This document shows positions 22,311-33,710 of a stretch of 64,000 bases of DNA, one piece after another; position 1 is the first letter of the stretch, and each line of letters opens with the position of its first letter. Made by a program: the position numbers and the translations under genes. The notes under the pieces are model-generated. The model saw only the letters and a program-made list of their open reading frames with translations, was not told the origin of the DNA and searched no databases. This stretch comes from Bryum argenteum (taxonomy: Eukaryota > Streptophyta > Bryopsida > Bryales > Bryaceae), in NCBI GenBank assembly GCA_037043015.1, contig CM073322.1:32998364-33062363 (forward strand). The letters run 5' to 3'.

Positions 22311-23716
22311 CCAACTATGTTCACAAGATTGCCCATCTCTAAAATACAAATAATACAAATAATTCTCCTCTCCAATGCATTGGTCACTTATAGGTGCTTC
22401 TGCCTTACAAATGTTTTTCCATCCATCCTCCACAAGAAACAAGAAGGATACATTTATATTTATTTTTTTCCATTTATAATTCTTTTTTAAATATTTTTTT
22501 TGGTTATTTGTTTTCATTGAAACAACTAAAGAATTCTCCTTGAGTGCAACAGCTTTATGACTGGCAAGCCCAAACTTGTTCCACTTGGAGCTATGAATAG
22601 TGTGTACGAGAGTGGAAATTTTTCATTTCACCCACTCAGCATCAAAAGGAAAAGGACTCTGAACCCAAGCTCATCAAAGCCTAGAAATGATTTGTTTCTG
22701 ACTGACTGAAACTTCAGAGCTTCCACAATTGAAATGTTCCGCCCTAAGATGTTCACAGTGGGTACATTCTGCAAGTAAAACCTCAAATCTACCCCTCAAA
22801 AGGGGTCATATACACTCATGTCAAATTTCATAATCTCTCAATTGCGAGAGATATTCCCAAAGAATTAGGAGTAGGGTAGACAACCCTGTTTGGGTATTGT
22901 TCACATGTCACAATGTGATATTATAGAGAGCGTGCCACCCAAGATGTGACAATAAAGGGGTTAAAGTGTAACACAACTCATTGTGGTATGGTATGCAATT
23001 GATAAATGGAACATGATGAAATTCAACTGATTGCAGAATTGAAGAAAAAAGCTGATTTGTTTGTTAGAGCTCAGGACCTGTCAACCATGTACATCATGTT
23101 GTCCTACTCTCTTTTTGTTCTTACATTTTGATCTATTATACAGATAATGATGTCATATATTTGCTTTTTCACGTCATACATTGTTTGATACTAAAAAAAT
23201 AAAAATGATATATTAATTGAAAAAATGTTGGTTTTGTGAGGTCTGGTAGGCTTACTAATTTTAGGTTACTGTACGAGCGTTTGTTGTTCATTTGTAGGAT
23301 CGTAGGTAAGGATAATAGAGCTCCTGAATTGTCAGGGGAACGCTTGCGTCGTTCAGTGCAGTTTAAACGAAACAATTCCTGTACTGAACCATTCACAATT
23401 ATTTGAGGGCTATTTTTAGTTTTTTGAAACAATCGATGCATCATGTAAGTCGTAAACTAAGCGTGGCTTGGAGCTACTGGCAACTCAAGCCTATTTCTAA
23501 ACACATGCACAGAGCTGAACACATGCTTCATTAACTAAAGTAAGCTGGATTGCTCAATAATGGCTCACATTTCAGAATTGAAAAATGTAGGGTGATGGAC
23601 AATTGGACATGTTAGCAATTTTTGTGCATGTGCAATGTGAGTGGAAAGAGTTGACGAAACCATAAATTTTGGACTCTTATATGAATTTTTTATATACTTG
23701 TACAGTTGGATTTGGT
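22311..23716. other. Intergenic, no gene recognised
   Basis: AT-rich sequence with no supported reading frame, RNA gene or structured repeat. Confidence 0.5.
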
Positions 23717-24485
23717 AGGTGTTTCTAAAATGGTGCTTGAAATCGGCATCCTGTAACGCTCACCAGGAGTAGATAGATACAAACTCCGGTCCTTCGTGAA
23801 TGCCAAGTGTCCGTTCGTAATGCTAATATCCCGATGGCCACCGGACAAGGGGAAATTAGAACAATACTACTTCCCCGGTTCCCCCTCTCGAGGGTGGACA
23901 CTATAACTACGCTAGTTTCTACCCTAGTTACTAGAGCCTTGAAGATACTTGACATAGTATCCCCCCAAAGGACTTTGAGGTACCCATACAACAAGGTCCA
24001 AGGACCTCCCACAATAGTTGGGTGGACTATAGTGGTGAGCACCACGCTGGCATGGAGATTAGAACCCACGACCTCCTCATTGGGGGCCTAAGCCCTAACC
24101 ACCAAGTCAAGGCTTGTGGTGCCTTCACCAGGAGTACATGATATATCAAGCTTTTAAAGCTGTTATGTATCTTGATTTGATAAATTCTAATGAGCCATTA
24201 TTATTACATATGAGTCAATTTTGAGTAGTCCAGACTTACTTTCAAATAAGCAATACATGAGGAACTAAAACAATTGCTCGTTCAGCGAGGAGGAGCAGTA
24301 AGGTCGTCCAAAATGGAGCAATATCAATAATGGAGCTCTAGGCTTCTTAATATAGAGGTCTAGGCTTCTTAATATAGAGGTACACAATCGCTTTGCAATC
24401 CAATGTTCCTTGTACTAACTATGCAACAGAGGTTATAGGTTGCGGTTATAGGTTGCAATTCCGGGCACCATTTTAGGAACACCCA
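23717..24485. mobile_element. TIR element interrupted by a SINE
   Basis: The left end GGTGTTTCTAAAATGGTGC and the right end GGCACCATTTTAGGAACACC are inverted repeats. A related left end is seen at 45760 (GGTGTTGCTAAAATGGTGC). The interior holds a 353-bp SINE (23772-24124); without it the element would be about 400 bp. Confidence 0.65.
23772..24124 (-). mobile_element. tRNA-derived SINE with 12-bp TSD
   Basis: The minus strand begins near 24124 with a tRNA-like head. It has an A-box-like TTGACTTGGTGGTTAGG and a B-box-like GTGGGTTCTAATCTCC about 35 nt further, the layout of an RNA polymerase III internal promoter. Both flanks are TCACCAGGAGTA (23760-23771 and 24125-24136), a perfect 12-bp duplication expected from LINE-assisted retroposition. 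The 3' end (minus strand) is TATCTATC, a simple repeat rather than poly-A. No protein is coded. Confidence 0.75.
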
Positions 24486-24627
24486 TAAGTATGGCTTTTA
24501 GGATTTTTAACAAATTGTAAAAGAGTCCAAAATTGATGATTCCACTTGGTCTATCTTCCACTTACTTTGCCCATTCACAGAAAAGTTCTCACACCACAAA
24601 TTTGCCATGCTAAAATCCAAGCCATTA
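24486..24627. other. Short spacer between elements
   Basis: No feature recognised. Confidence 0.4.
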
Positions 24628-24631
24628 TTAA

Positions 24632-24981
24632 CCCTTAAACGCCCATGGGGTCTGAAACGGGCAACCCAAAATTGGATCACAACATCTTTTGGACTTGGGC
24701 ATAAGATAGTGCACTTTTTGAACTTGGGCACCATATATGAACCAATCAATGATGAACTTGCAACCTCCTACAAGGTTGTGTACAACCCCAACCTACCTAT
24801 CCTTTCAAAGCACAAAATCACTCATACAAATTGTGATCTAAATCGTAAAATTTCACTTTTTGAATGCATCATAAGAAGATGGCCAGTTTGACATCAAAAT
24901 AGAAGTGAAAGGTTGAGTTGTACAGTGAGAGCTACATTCTGTTGAAAAAAAGCCCCTCGTACTTGCTTGGGCGTTTAAGGG
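24632..24981. mobile_element. TTAA-flanked MITE, family 1 copy 2
   Basis: Same inverted ends as 5364 (CCCTTAAACGCCCATGG / TTGGGCGTTTAAGGG). The left flank is TTAA (24628-24631); the right flank is TTAT, one substitution. The body is shortened by about 10 bp relative to copy 1. Confidence 0.85.
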
Positions 24982-24985
24982 TTAT

Positions 24986-25801
24986 TAAGCTGCAGGTTAC
25001 CTACCTCCGAATGATCGCATATTTGGAACAGACTGTGAAGTAATAATACTGAAACTAAGCAAAATCTGTTGGTGTACTTGGTAAGCAAAGCTAGCAACTG
25101 AAGGGCAGAGTGAGAGGAATCTTGGGAGGATATCAATCCTGTGGAATCGGTGCAGCAACGTGATCTCACTCATCTGAGCGGCAGCAGCCACCCCTACTGA
25201 AAAATGACAATTTCAATTCAGTGGTTGCACTAACGACAGGCGATGGCTGTTACATGTTCTGGGGACGTCAGTAAGTGAGCCCTGCCATTTCTTAGCTTAC
25301 ATAACATCCCCCCATATCATAGTTGAAGTGAAGTTCGATAATTGACCTGCCATCTCTGCCGCTGTACCTGCTGCTCTTTAAGAGTGACCTGCTTCCCTAC
25401 CTTCGTGATAGCATAAGAAGCAACTCAAGTAAGAGAAGAAGTTCTTTATCAAGTGCTGGAGGGGAGCACCAACTCTAACTTTCGAGCTACTCTAATAATC
25501 ATATCAGTTCATTATTTCTACATGATTCCTATCAGACACCAGTCAACTGGTATCTCCATCATCTTATTCCCTCGAACAGATTCGTCGTAATCCTCAGTCT
25601 GCAAACCATCTCACCGCGCGCTGTCTGCCTTGCTCACTCTCACTTTCACTTTCAATTTGAGCAAGACCCATCTCACGACCACGGAAGTGAGATTTAGATA
25701 ATCTAAGAGAAAGCTACTTGAAATGGAGATGAGATTTTGTGTGATATTCAGACCCGAATGAGTCAATGAGATTGCTGATGTTGAATGAGATTTTGCAAAA
25801 A
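24986..25801. other. Intergenic, no gene recognised
   Basis: Moderate GC sequence. Overlapping minus-strand frames at 24975-25191 are short and match nothing known. Confidence 0.45.
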
Positions 25802-26137
25802 GCCCATGGGGTCTGAAACGGGCAGCCCAAAATTGGATCACAACATCTTTTGGACTTGGGCATTATGAATAGTGCACTTTTTGACCTTGGGCATCATGAA
25901 TGAACCAATCAATGATGAACTTGCAACCACCTACAAGGTTGTGTACAACCTCAACCCATCTACCACAATCCTTTCAAAGCACAAAATTACTCATGCAAAT
26001 TGTGGTCTGAATCGGAAAATTTCACTGTTTGAATGCATCGTAAGAAGGTGACTAGTCTGACATTAAGTGAAAAGTTGAGAATAGTGAGAGCTACAAAGCA
26101 GATTCTCTTCGAAAAAGCTTGATTGGGCGTTTAACGG
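25802..26137. mobile_element. TTAA-type MITE, family 1 copy 3, 5'-truncated
   Basis: Starts inside the terminal repeat (GCCCATGGGGTCTGAAACGG); the CCCTTAAAC end is missing. The right end TTGGGCGTTTAACGG is followed by TTAA (26138-26141). Confidence 0.8.
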
Positions 26138-26141
26138 TTAA

Positions 26142-27136
26142 ACAAATTCTCGATGACGCGGGTCAAAAAAAGTGCTGAGACGGGATGCGGTGTTGCTTAT
26201 TAGTGTAGAAGATTTGGATCGTGATCAACGAAGTTGATCCCTTGGGAACTAAAGTGAGTGCAAGCGGGTTCATACTCACTAGTGAGGTCATTACTGTACC
26301 CACTCAGCAGTGTATTGATGAGCACCCAGTAAGATGTTCGAATATCGAAACATTAATCTGGCACTTGGTGGTGATGGAATTGGCCGTTTGCACATAAAGA
26401 CGATCGCCTACTGTACTAGGCAACTAATCCATGCTCACTTATGTACTACTCAATAGCAGCAATCACTCAAATCGCACTTGTAACAGCTACGAGGGACCTG
26501 ACACGCTTACGTCAGTGCCTCCAGGGAGCCATGATAAATAACAAGCGCGTGATCAATTCAAAGCATTTGAAGTAATAATCTAAGTTAGAGAGGGTGATGA
26601 AAAAGGATCCATAATATTGGTTCTATTGCAAGGGATGGAATTTGAAAGGAATTTGGTGTGGCAAAGGAGCAGTATCAAATGAAAGACTAAGTGAATTGAG
26701 TGTGTCTGAGGCTATGGCAGGTCGGTAGTAAGAGCGGGGTGCAACAGAATGCACGAGCCTGTAGGTGGGAGGGCAGACAGTCACGGGCTGGCATCTGTCA
26801 ACTCTAGACCTTCCTCCGTATCCCCACATTCATAGCCTAGTCAGTGTTTGTTTATACGTGCTCTGCAGCAGCAGCAGCAGCGCAGCAACTCTGTTGCCTT
26901 CCACTTCTGGTTCAGAGTTAAGGTTTTTTTGTGTTATTGTGTGACACCGTCAAGGGTTGTCTTGTGTGACACCGTCAAACGTCATTAAGACAGACATTCG
27001 CCCTCCTCCGAGGGAGATCACATCAAAGAGGAAAGTGTGGTCAGATATTTGTGTCGAACTCGACAACAAACGGACATGTCTAATGAAATAGTTTGTCATA
27101 ATTGCATATGCATGTGGTCATTTGGAATGAGAAACT
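26142..27136. other. Intergenic, no gene recognised
   Basis: Contains a short CAG repeat (about 26867-26885) and a duplicated phrase TTGTGTGACACCGTCAA (26937 and 26962). No coding evidence. Confidence 0.5.
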
Positions 27137-27139
27137 TTA

Positions 27140-27630
27140 GAGCATCCTCAATGGACTCGGTAACGGGTCCCGCCAACGGCTCTTACCATGAGTTCACCAA
27201 AAACTCGACCCAACGGTCACGCTACAGCTCCCTTCATCCTGACGAGTCCGCTATTGGAGCTCCCGCTCTCGGCATATTTTTTGGCTTTGCAGGGAGACGC
27301 ATTACTCACGCCAAAAGGAGTCAAAGGGCTATCCATAACTCGACTAGTGAGGGGGGCCGATATTATTAAAGTGGAAAAATAAAATATTAATAAAAACGAG
27401 TGCCAGTCTGTCGCTTGCTTGCCGTTAATGGCAGCGAGCGCTCGTTTTATATGCCAGAATCTCTGACAGGGGGTGAGAGGGGGCGACTCGGTTGCAGCAG
27501 GCTCTGATGGCGGGCGCAGCTGCCGGGCACACCATTGAGGGCGCCTGCGCACTTCCTGCCCCGCCATCAGAAAGGGCCCTGGGAAATGCCGATGGCGGCC
27601 CTTTTAACATGGCATCCATTGAGGATGCCC
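27140..27630. mobile_element. PIF/Harbinger-like element, 491 bp
   Basis: The ends GAGCATCCTCAATGGA and TCCATTGAGGATGCCC are inverted repeats and the flanks are TTA on both sides (27137-27139 and 27631-27633). Three-base TTA duplications point to PIF/Harbinger. The interior is GC-rich with no transposase frame, so it is non-autonomous. A second element with the same start (GAGCATCCCCA after TTA) begins at 63977. Confidence 0.8.
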
Positions 27631-27774
27631 TTAATTGGTTGTACTAGAGAAAAACCTCATGTGGAGATCGTGTGCATAAAATCCGTGTACAGATTTTGAC
27701 AATTTGTATTGTGAAGGTTGAGCCATGAGGATTAATGAAATGACTAATATTGATACATGCAAACTCATATTTAA

Positions 27775-28701
27775 CCCCTAAAAATCCAGGAAAACCGATT
27801 CGGTTTTCTGAGATTTCGGGCAGCTCATTTTAAGCATTTAAATTGATATTTTTGCCTAAGATTTTTATTGGGTGCTCCCCATACAGTAATGTGTATGTGG
27901 TAAAATTTTCAAAGTCAAATTTTAATTTTATAACCTTCACCTAGAAATTTTAGGTTTCAAGTCCTAAACGGGCAGTTTAAAATATTTTTTTTTAATTTTT
28001 TTTTTTTTAGAAATATGTTCATTTCCAAATTACTATTCAAATTCCAAAGTATCCGAAGTCAAAAAGTTTACCAATTCTACAAGGGCAGCCTCCAAAACTT
28101 TCAAAAACAATCTTCACAATTTCTAGTAATTTTACAATTTTTTCTTTCAAAAATTGCCAAAATTCGAGATTTTGGATTTTTTCCAAGATTTTTTTTTTCA
28201 AAATTCACATTATCATAAATGCACCTTCTCACCGTCGAGATTTTTCTCAAACTAAATATATCATACGTAGTGCTTGTTTTACTATATGGTTGTTTTTAGA
28301 CCTTCTTTCATAAAATATTTTACGTTAAGGTCAAAAAGTGGAATTGGTCTCTAAAATTTTGCATGAGCATACCCAACTTGATTACATACATGAAAAAAAA
28401 TAAGGGAAAAATATTTGGAATAACAATCATCAAGTTGCCCTTGGCACCATTTAGAAAATGCCTCTCACGCAGCGGCAAAAAAAAGTGTTGGTCAAACTTT
28501 GATTGTTATAATCTCACAAATGACAAACATCCAACGGTTGAAATTTTGACCAGTCCTTTGTATACAAGTTAGGTACAAGATCTTACGGTTCAAAGTCTAA
28601 AACCGGAAAAAAAAGTTTCTCCATTTCCCCATTTCCCAACGAAGGTGAAAAATGGCAGTTTTTGGTTCTAGAGGTCGAGGAAACCCCTGGATTTTTAGGG
28701 G
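27775..28701. mobile_element. TTAA-flanked element, family 2 long copy
   Basis: 927 bp, bounded by CCCCTAAAAATCCAGG / CCTGGATTTTTAGGGG and by TTAA on both sides (27771-27774, 28702-28705). The interior is AT-rich and non-coding. It shares CAAAAAGTTTACCAATT, ACAAGGGCAGCCTCCAAAA and GGTACAAGATCTTACGGTT with the element at 32045, which looks like an internal-deletion version. Confidence 0.85.
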
Positions 28702-28705
28702 TTAA

Positions 28706-29501
28706 GCCATGTGTCAAAATAAAAACGCACATTCTCGAGATTGATCACAAATTTTAACTCATTTAAACCTCCATTTTATTAAGATGGCACTTTTTGGAGT
28801 GCTCTAGAAGTTGCAAATTACATAGGTTTTTATTGGTTTTTGCACTTTGAACACGGTTGAAGAATACCGTTCAAGGGCATATATTCTCATCGGGTATTTG
28901 AAAAAACAATTATTTTGAACAGCCGTTGAAATTATTTTGCCCAAATATTTCTCAAAAACAACAATGTTTTTAAACGTTAAGAATTGTATTTGCCCTTCAC
29001 TACTTCTAAAGGTCAAAATTGTCAAATTGTGTGATGATAAGGAATTTTGATGATATTACAAAAATAAGTTGATATTATGAAGGACATGCATGGTATTAAA
29101 AAAAAACGTGCCATTTTAGAGGCATACTTAGTTATGCCTCTAAAATGACTTGTTTTAGATAGCAGGCCAAAACAACACATCTAATTTGCCGAAATGGCAC
29201 ATAACACAACGCCATTTTTACGGAATTAAGGTTTTTGAATATATTCAAATATGCATTTTCTTTTCTGCCCAACTAGTTCTATGAAGTTGGGGTTGTTGAA
29301 TTTTGTTCAAAATGTCTACACTCTAATACGGCACCGGGTAAAGAGTTTTGTTGTATATGTATCAACAATACATGCAAGCTTGCAATGGGTGTCCCCGTAT
29401 GAAAAACTTAAACTTTGGATATTACTATGGTTTATGATAGTTTGTTGTGTGCACTGCCATAGAGCCTCGATACATTTCAATACTATAATCCGACATTCTC
29501 C
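28706..29501. other. Intergenic with one perfect hairpin
   Basis: No gene recognised. A 15-bp perfect stem with a 6-nt loop (CATTTTAGAGGCATA / TATGCCTCTAAAATG) lies at 29112-29147. Confidence 0.6.
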
Positions 29502-29505
29502 TTAA

Positions 29506-30488
29506 TCCCTATACGTCCCAGTCTATCTTAAGCCAACAAAGACATATTCTTCAAGAAAGTGTCATAGATGGAGATGAAGGTAAATTTATTCAACTTTTGA
29601 TTGTATAAACTTGTAGTATTCATATTGTAGGTCATGTGGTTCAAATTTTGGGTTAAAGGCCTCATAGTTTGCAAGGTTATAACGTACAAGTACTCAAAAA
29701 AAATCACAACATTTCATTATTTTCACTTTGAAGTGAAAATGCTTCCAATAAACCTATTGCAATGAAAAAATCTCCCACTCAAAAGTATTTCACCTTCATC
29801 TCTATAACACCCTTGAATAAAAGAAAAAACTATAGGAAAAGTTATTTTGCGTATATAATGACCTTGTAATGGTGAAAACTGCCTAAACTTTAGAAAGGTA
29901 GAAGAGGTCAAAATTAGACTCCTTGCACTTAAATCCAAGCCATGTATTCCTCACATCTTGGATGAGATTAAAGTTCATATCACATAAACCGGATCCAAAT
30001 TTGTATCCAGCCTAACAAACAAAGTTGAAACCTAAAAATAGATGAAGGAGATACAACTCCTCAAAAACTACACATTTTTGAAACCTTTTGAGTGTAGGAA
30101 TGTATATATAACTATATATTTTGGAAATCCAACACCAAATTTGTTCAAATGTAAATCTTTCAACTACAAAGTTGCCGGGTTTTATCTCAAAATTGTGATT
30201 ATTAATAGAAAAAGAAAATCATGAAAAACAAAAATGGGATCCACTTAATTGACTTGCAATGATAAAACATGCCCCATGTTTGAATACCCTAAAACAAGAG
30301 CTCCTTTCAAATCATTAATTCTTGTTTCACTTTATAAGTCTGAAGACTTCATCACACAAATGGACTTGATTTGGGACCCAACCCAAGTGAATTCATCCAA
30401 AACGAAATTTGGATGAAGAAGTGACAACTCTTCAAAGTGCTCCTTACTATCCATAATGTCATTTTTTTACATTTAGCACGTATAGAGG
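29506..30488 (-). mobile_element. TTAA-flanked element, family 3, copy C (inverted)
   Basis: About 983 bp, with TTAA on both sides (29502-29505 and 30489-30492). The ends TCCCTATACGT and ACGTATAGAGG are imperfect inverted repeats. In the reverse orientation it carries the family 3 phrases (GATGAATTCACTTGGGTTG, GGGCATGTTTTATCATTG). The open frame seen in copies B, D and E is shifted here. Confidence 0.8.
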
Positions 30489-30622
30489 TTAAGATTTACA
30501 TTGTTGGATGTTCATTGAAAAGAACTTAAGAAAAAAGAATAATTTTATTGTACTCTATTTGATATCCAATTGAACAGATTTTGTAAGAAATGGACATGTA
30601 GGAAAGAGATATGGCTCCTTAA

Positions 30623-30949
30623 CCCTTGGCCGGGTTGAATATCAAAAATCAACATTTGGATGAATGCAACAAATTTGAAAGAGATAATTTCTTCATCTAG
30701 ATTTTGTTTTTGATGAAATCACTTGAGTTGCATCCCAAATCAAGTCTAGTTTGTGTGATACATACAGAATTGCAAATCCATACAATGAAGTATGACTAAA
30801 TAACATGCATCTTAGTGAAGGCAACTCTTGCTTTTGAGTTTCAAGCATGGGGCATGTTTTGCCATTAGAAGGCAATTATAGGAAATCAAATAGACGTTTT
30901 CATGAATTTTTCTTACATAATCATGATCTTAAGATGAAGAGTTTTTCTT

Positions 30950-30990
<41 letters not shown>

Positions 30991-31664
30991 CTTTTTTTGT
31001 AGGGAGATTGTGAATCCAAATATTTTTGGTATTGGATTTGCAAGGATGTTTCTAACTTTCTATCTTGAAAAAAGTGATCTAATGGATGATTTTTGAAGAG
31101 CTCTATCTCCTTTATCGACAATCGGAATTCGACTTTATTTTTTGGGATAGATTCCAATTAGAGTTTATTTTTAGTGGGAGAAACCTTCACAAAATCAAAG
31201 ATGCATTGAAAATGAGGCATAGATTTCAGTGCAAAGGGTTGAGTTATGGACTATTTTTCCTTTGTAAATGTTTCGGCACTTTTCACCATTGCAAGGTCAT
31301 TATTTGCGCAAAGAGATTTTGCTCATGGAATTATTTTTTTTGAGGGCCTCATTAAGATGATTTTAGACATCTTTGTAATTGGTGATTTTTTCATAGCAAT
31401 GAGTATATTGGTAGCATTTTTACTTCAAAGTGAAAATGTTGAGATTTAGTGATATATTTTGAGTACTAACATGTTATGATCAGTCTTGCAATCTATGACT
31501 CCCCATGACTCAAAATTTAAATCATATGATGTAGAATATGTCTAATACAAGATTTTACGGTTGCGATTTGAATAATTTGCCTTCATTTCCATTTATGACA
31601 ACTCTTTGGAAATGTGTTCTTTTAATTTCTCTACCGGTGAGTCAAACCATTTCGGGGTTAAGGG
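30623..31664 (+). mobile_element. TTAA-flanked element, family 3, copy D
   Basis: 1042 bp, starting CCCTTGGCCGGG and ending TTCGGGGTTAAGGG, with TTAA at 30619-30622 and 31665-31668. It contains a long T-rich run (30946-31000) and an open frame at 31246-31449 resembling frames in copies B and E. No transposase motif was seen. Confidence 0.8.
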
Positions 31665-32044
31665 TTAAGTTTCTCATTTAAAATTCTAAATTGAAATCGA
31701 TCATGACATACTTGAATATAAGCTTGTCCTTTAGCACGTTCTATCTTTACTATGTCATCCCTCCAACCTCTATTCCATCCAATCGGCTCACATAATAAAA
31801 CGAGTGCTATAGATGTGAATTTGTAAACAATTGTGCACAAAGAAATTGCCCCCAATCTCTTGTACATGGTTATTGACAACTTTTAGCATAGAACCTCAAT
31901 TGTAGCATGATTTCTTGGTAGTGCCACTGACTTATTTTACATGGAGTCATGTAAAATGCAAGTGATTGTGCTTCTAATCCTTTAACTACACGATCTCATT
32001 CGAACTCAAAGCACCAATTCAATATAATCGGGAATATAAGTTAA

Positions 32045-32623
32045 CCCCTAAATTTCCTTAAAAACCGAAACGGTCTTTTGATGTTTTGGGCAGCCTTAGT
32101 TTCTTAGTAAAAATGAATATTTTTGAGATATTTTTTGGAATTTTGTGAGTTACACTGCAAAGTAGGTGCGGCGAAAATTGCAAAGTCAAATTCCAATTTT
32201 TGAGTCTTCTAGGACGATCCTTGGGTTGCGAGCCGAGATGGGGCAGCTCAAATAAGTAACTTTTTTGATTTTTTTTTTTTTTTAAACATGTTCATTACTA
32301 AATCACTACTCAAATTTCAAATTGACTCAAGTCAAAAAGTTTACCAATTTTACAAGGGCAGCCTCCAAAAATTTCAAAACCAATCTTTGCAATGCCCAAA
32401 AAAACTTGGGAGACAAACTTTGGATGTTGTAATCTCTCAAATGGTAAACATCCAACGGCCAATTTTTTGAACAGTAATCAAGTATATTCTTAGGTACAAG
32501 ATCTTACGGTTGGAAGTCCTAAAAAAGGAGAAGAAATTGGTCCACACCCCACGAGTGCTTAGAGGTGGAGAATCGCAATTTTGAGTTTTCAAGCTCCCAA
32601 AAAACACCAAGGAAATTTAGGGG
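32045..32623. mobile_element. TTAA-flanked element, family 2 short copy
   Basis: 579 bp, ends CCCCTAAATTTCCTT / AAGGAAATTTAGGGG, TTAA on both sides (32041-32044, 32624-32627). It shares internal blocks with the 927-bp element at 27775 but lacks about 350 bp of its middle. Confidence 0.85.
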
Positions 32624-32627
32624 TTAA

Positions 32628-33710
32628 TGTTATAACTCTGCACAGTAACAAGTACGGTAAAGAACAAGTAAAAAAATATACTGATAAGGTACGATGTTAC
32701 AGGTTTGAAAATACCAGCTAGACGTACGCAGTGACCCCGATTCCGCTAAAAATGGCACTCCTCAACTTTTTGAGCAACAGTCGAGAACACACACGACGTT
32801 ATAGAATTTGAAGGTGATCTTACAGGATATGGATGATACTGTAAAAATATGAGTGCTTTTACAAGAATGTGATCTATAAGAGAGTACACCATTGCGCAAG
32901 CACGGAAAAGCAAATTTTGGTGTAACAAAATGACACAGTATGGCATGGTTCCATTATATTGGGATTGAGGTCAATGCTCTCAGTACTAGCGTCACATCAC
33001 GAAATAATTTGAACACATAAAGACTCGCATCGTGAGTGCAGGAACCAATGAGCCAATAATATGATATTTTAGAATAAAATCTTAGAATCTGGGGCCCAAT
33101 GGATTAGAATGTAGCCAAGAATGAGGAATATGCCATTCCATGAGACGAACTGTTACAAGGTGGACTCCAGAATGATCAGTGATGGAGCTCGTCATACTGG
33201 GAACAATGGTGACGAGCAGCGCTCCCGCCCATTGAAGCAGCATGGAGTCAGAGAGGTGGTCCAGGAGGACATTCAATGCATGGACAAGTACCGGTCATAA
33301 TCTTCACATGAGATTAGACGCCCGCAATCTAGTCAATTGCTCCATCACTTCACGGTGTAATAGTGGTAGTCTGCCGCGATAATAATCAGCCAAAGGTACG
33401 GGAGCAGCTCATAATTTCACCTGCTCCCACTGCTTGCTCCTCCATATATGATCACCCTCAGGCATCACCCCCACAATTTCAGCTGCAGTAAGACTGAGAG
33501 CCGAGGCTCATCAAGCCATCACTCCTCAGTCTACTGCTTCCTGTCGCAAGGACATGCAGTAGCATTCATATATTAATAGTAGTGCTAACCAAGCACCTCT
33601 TGTCGATACGATGGTTTCGGCTCTGCGGCAGTGATCGACCTCTGGGTCTTCCGAATACTAGCGGAAGCTAGCTCGTCTGATTGCTGCAGTCGAAGCTTCG
33701 ATCGGCAACG
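32628..33710. other. Upstream region of the GDSL lipase gene
   Basis: No gene recognised. The last few hundred bases are richer in GC and CT and presumably hold the promoter and 5' leader of the downstream lipase gene. Confidence 0.5.
33567..33576 (+). promoter_or_regulatory. Possible TATA box of the GDSL gene
   Basis: CATATATTAA lies about 140 bp before the start codon. A second candidate (CCATATATGA) lies near 33440. There is no transcript evidence, so this is only a positional guess. Confidence 0.3.

Noticed and set aside
27217..27619. Overlapping GC-rich minus-strand frames (116 and 64 codons)
   Set aside because: They lie entirely within a PIF/Harbinger-like non-autonomous element; open frames here reflect GC content.
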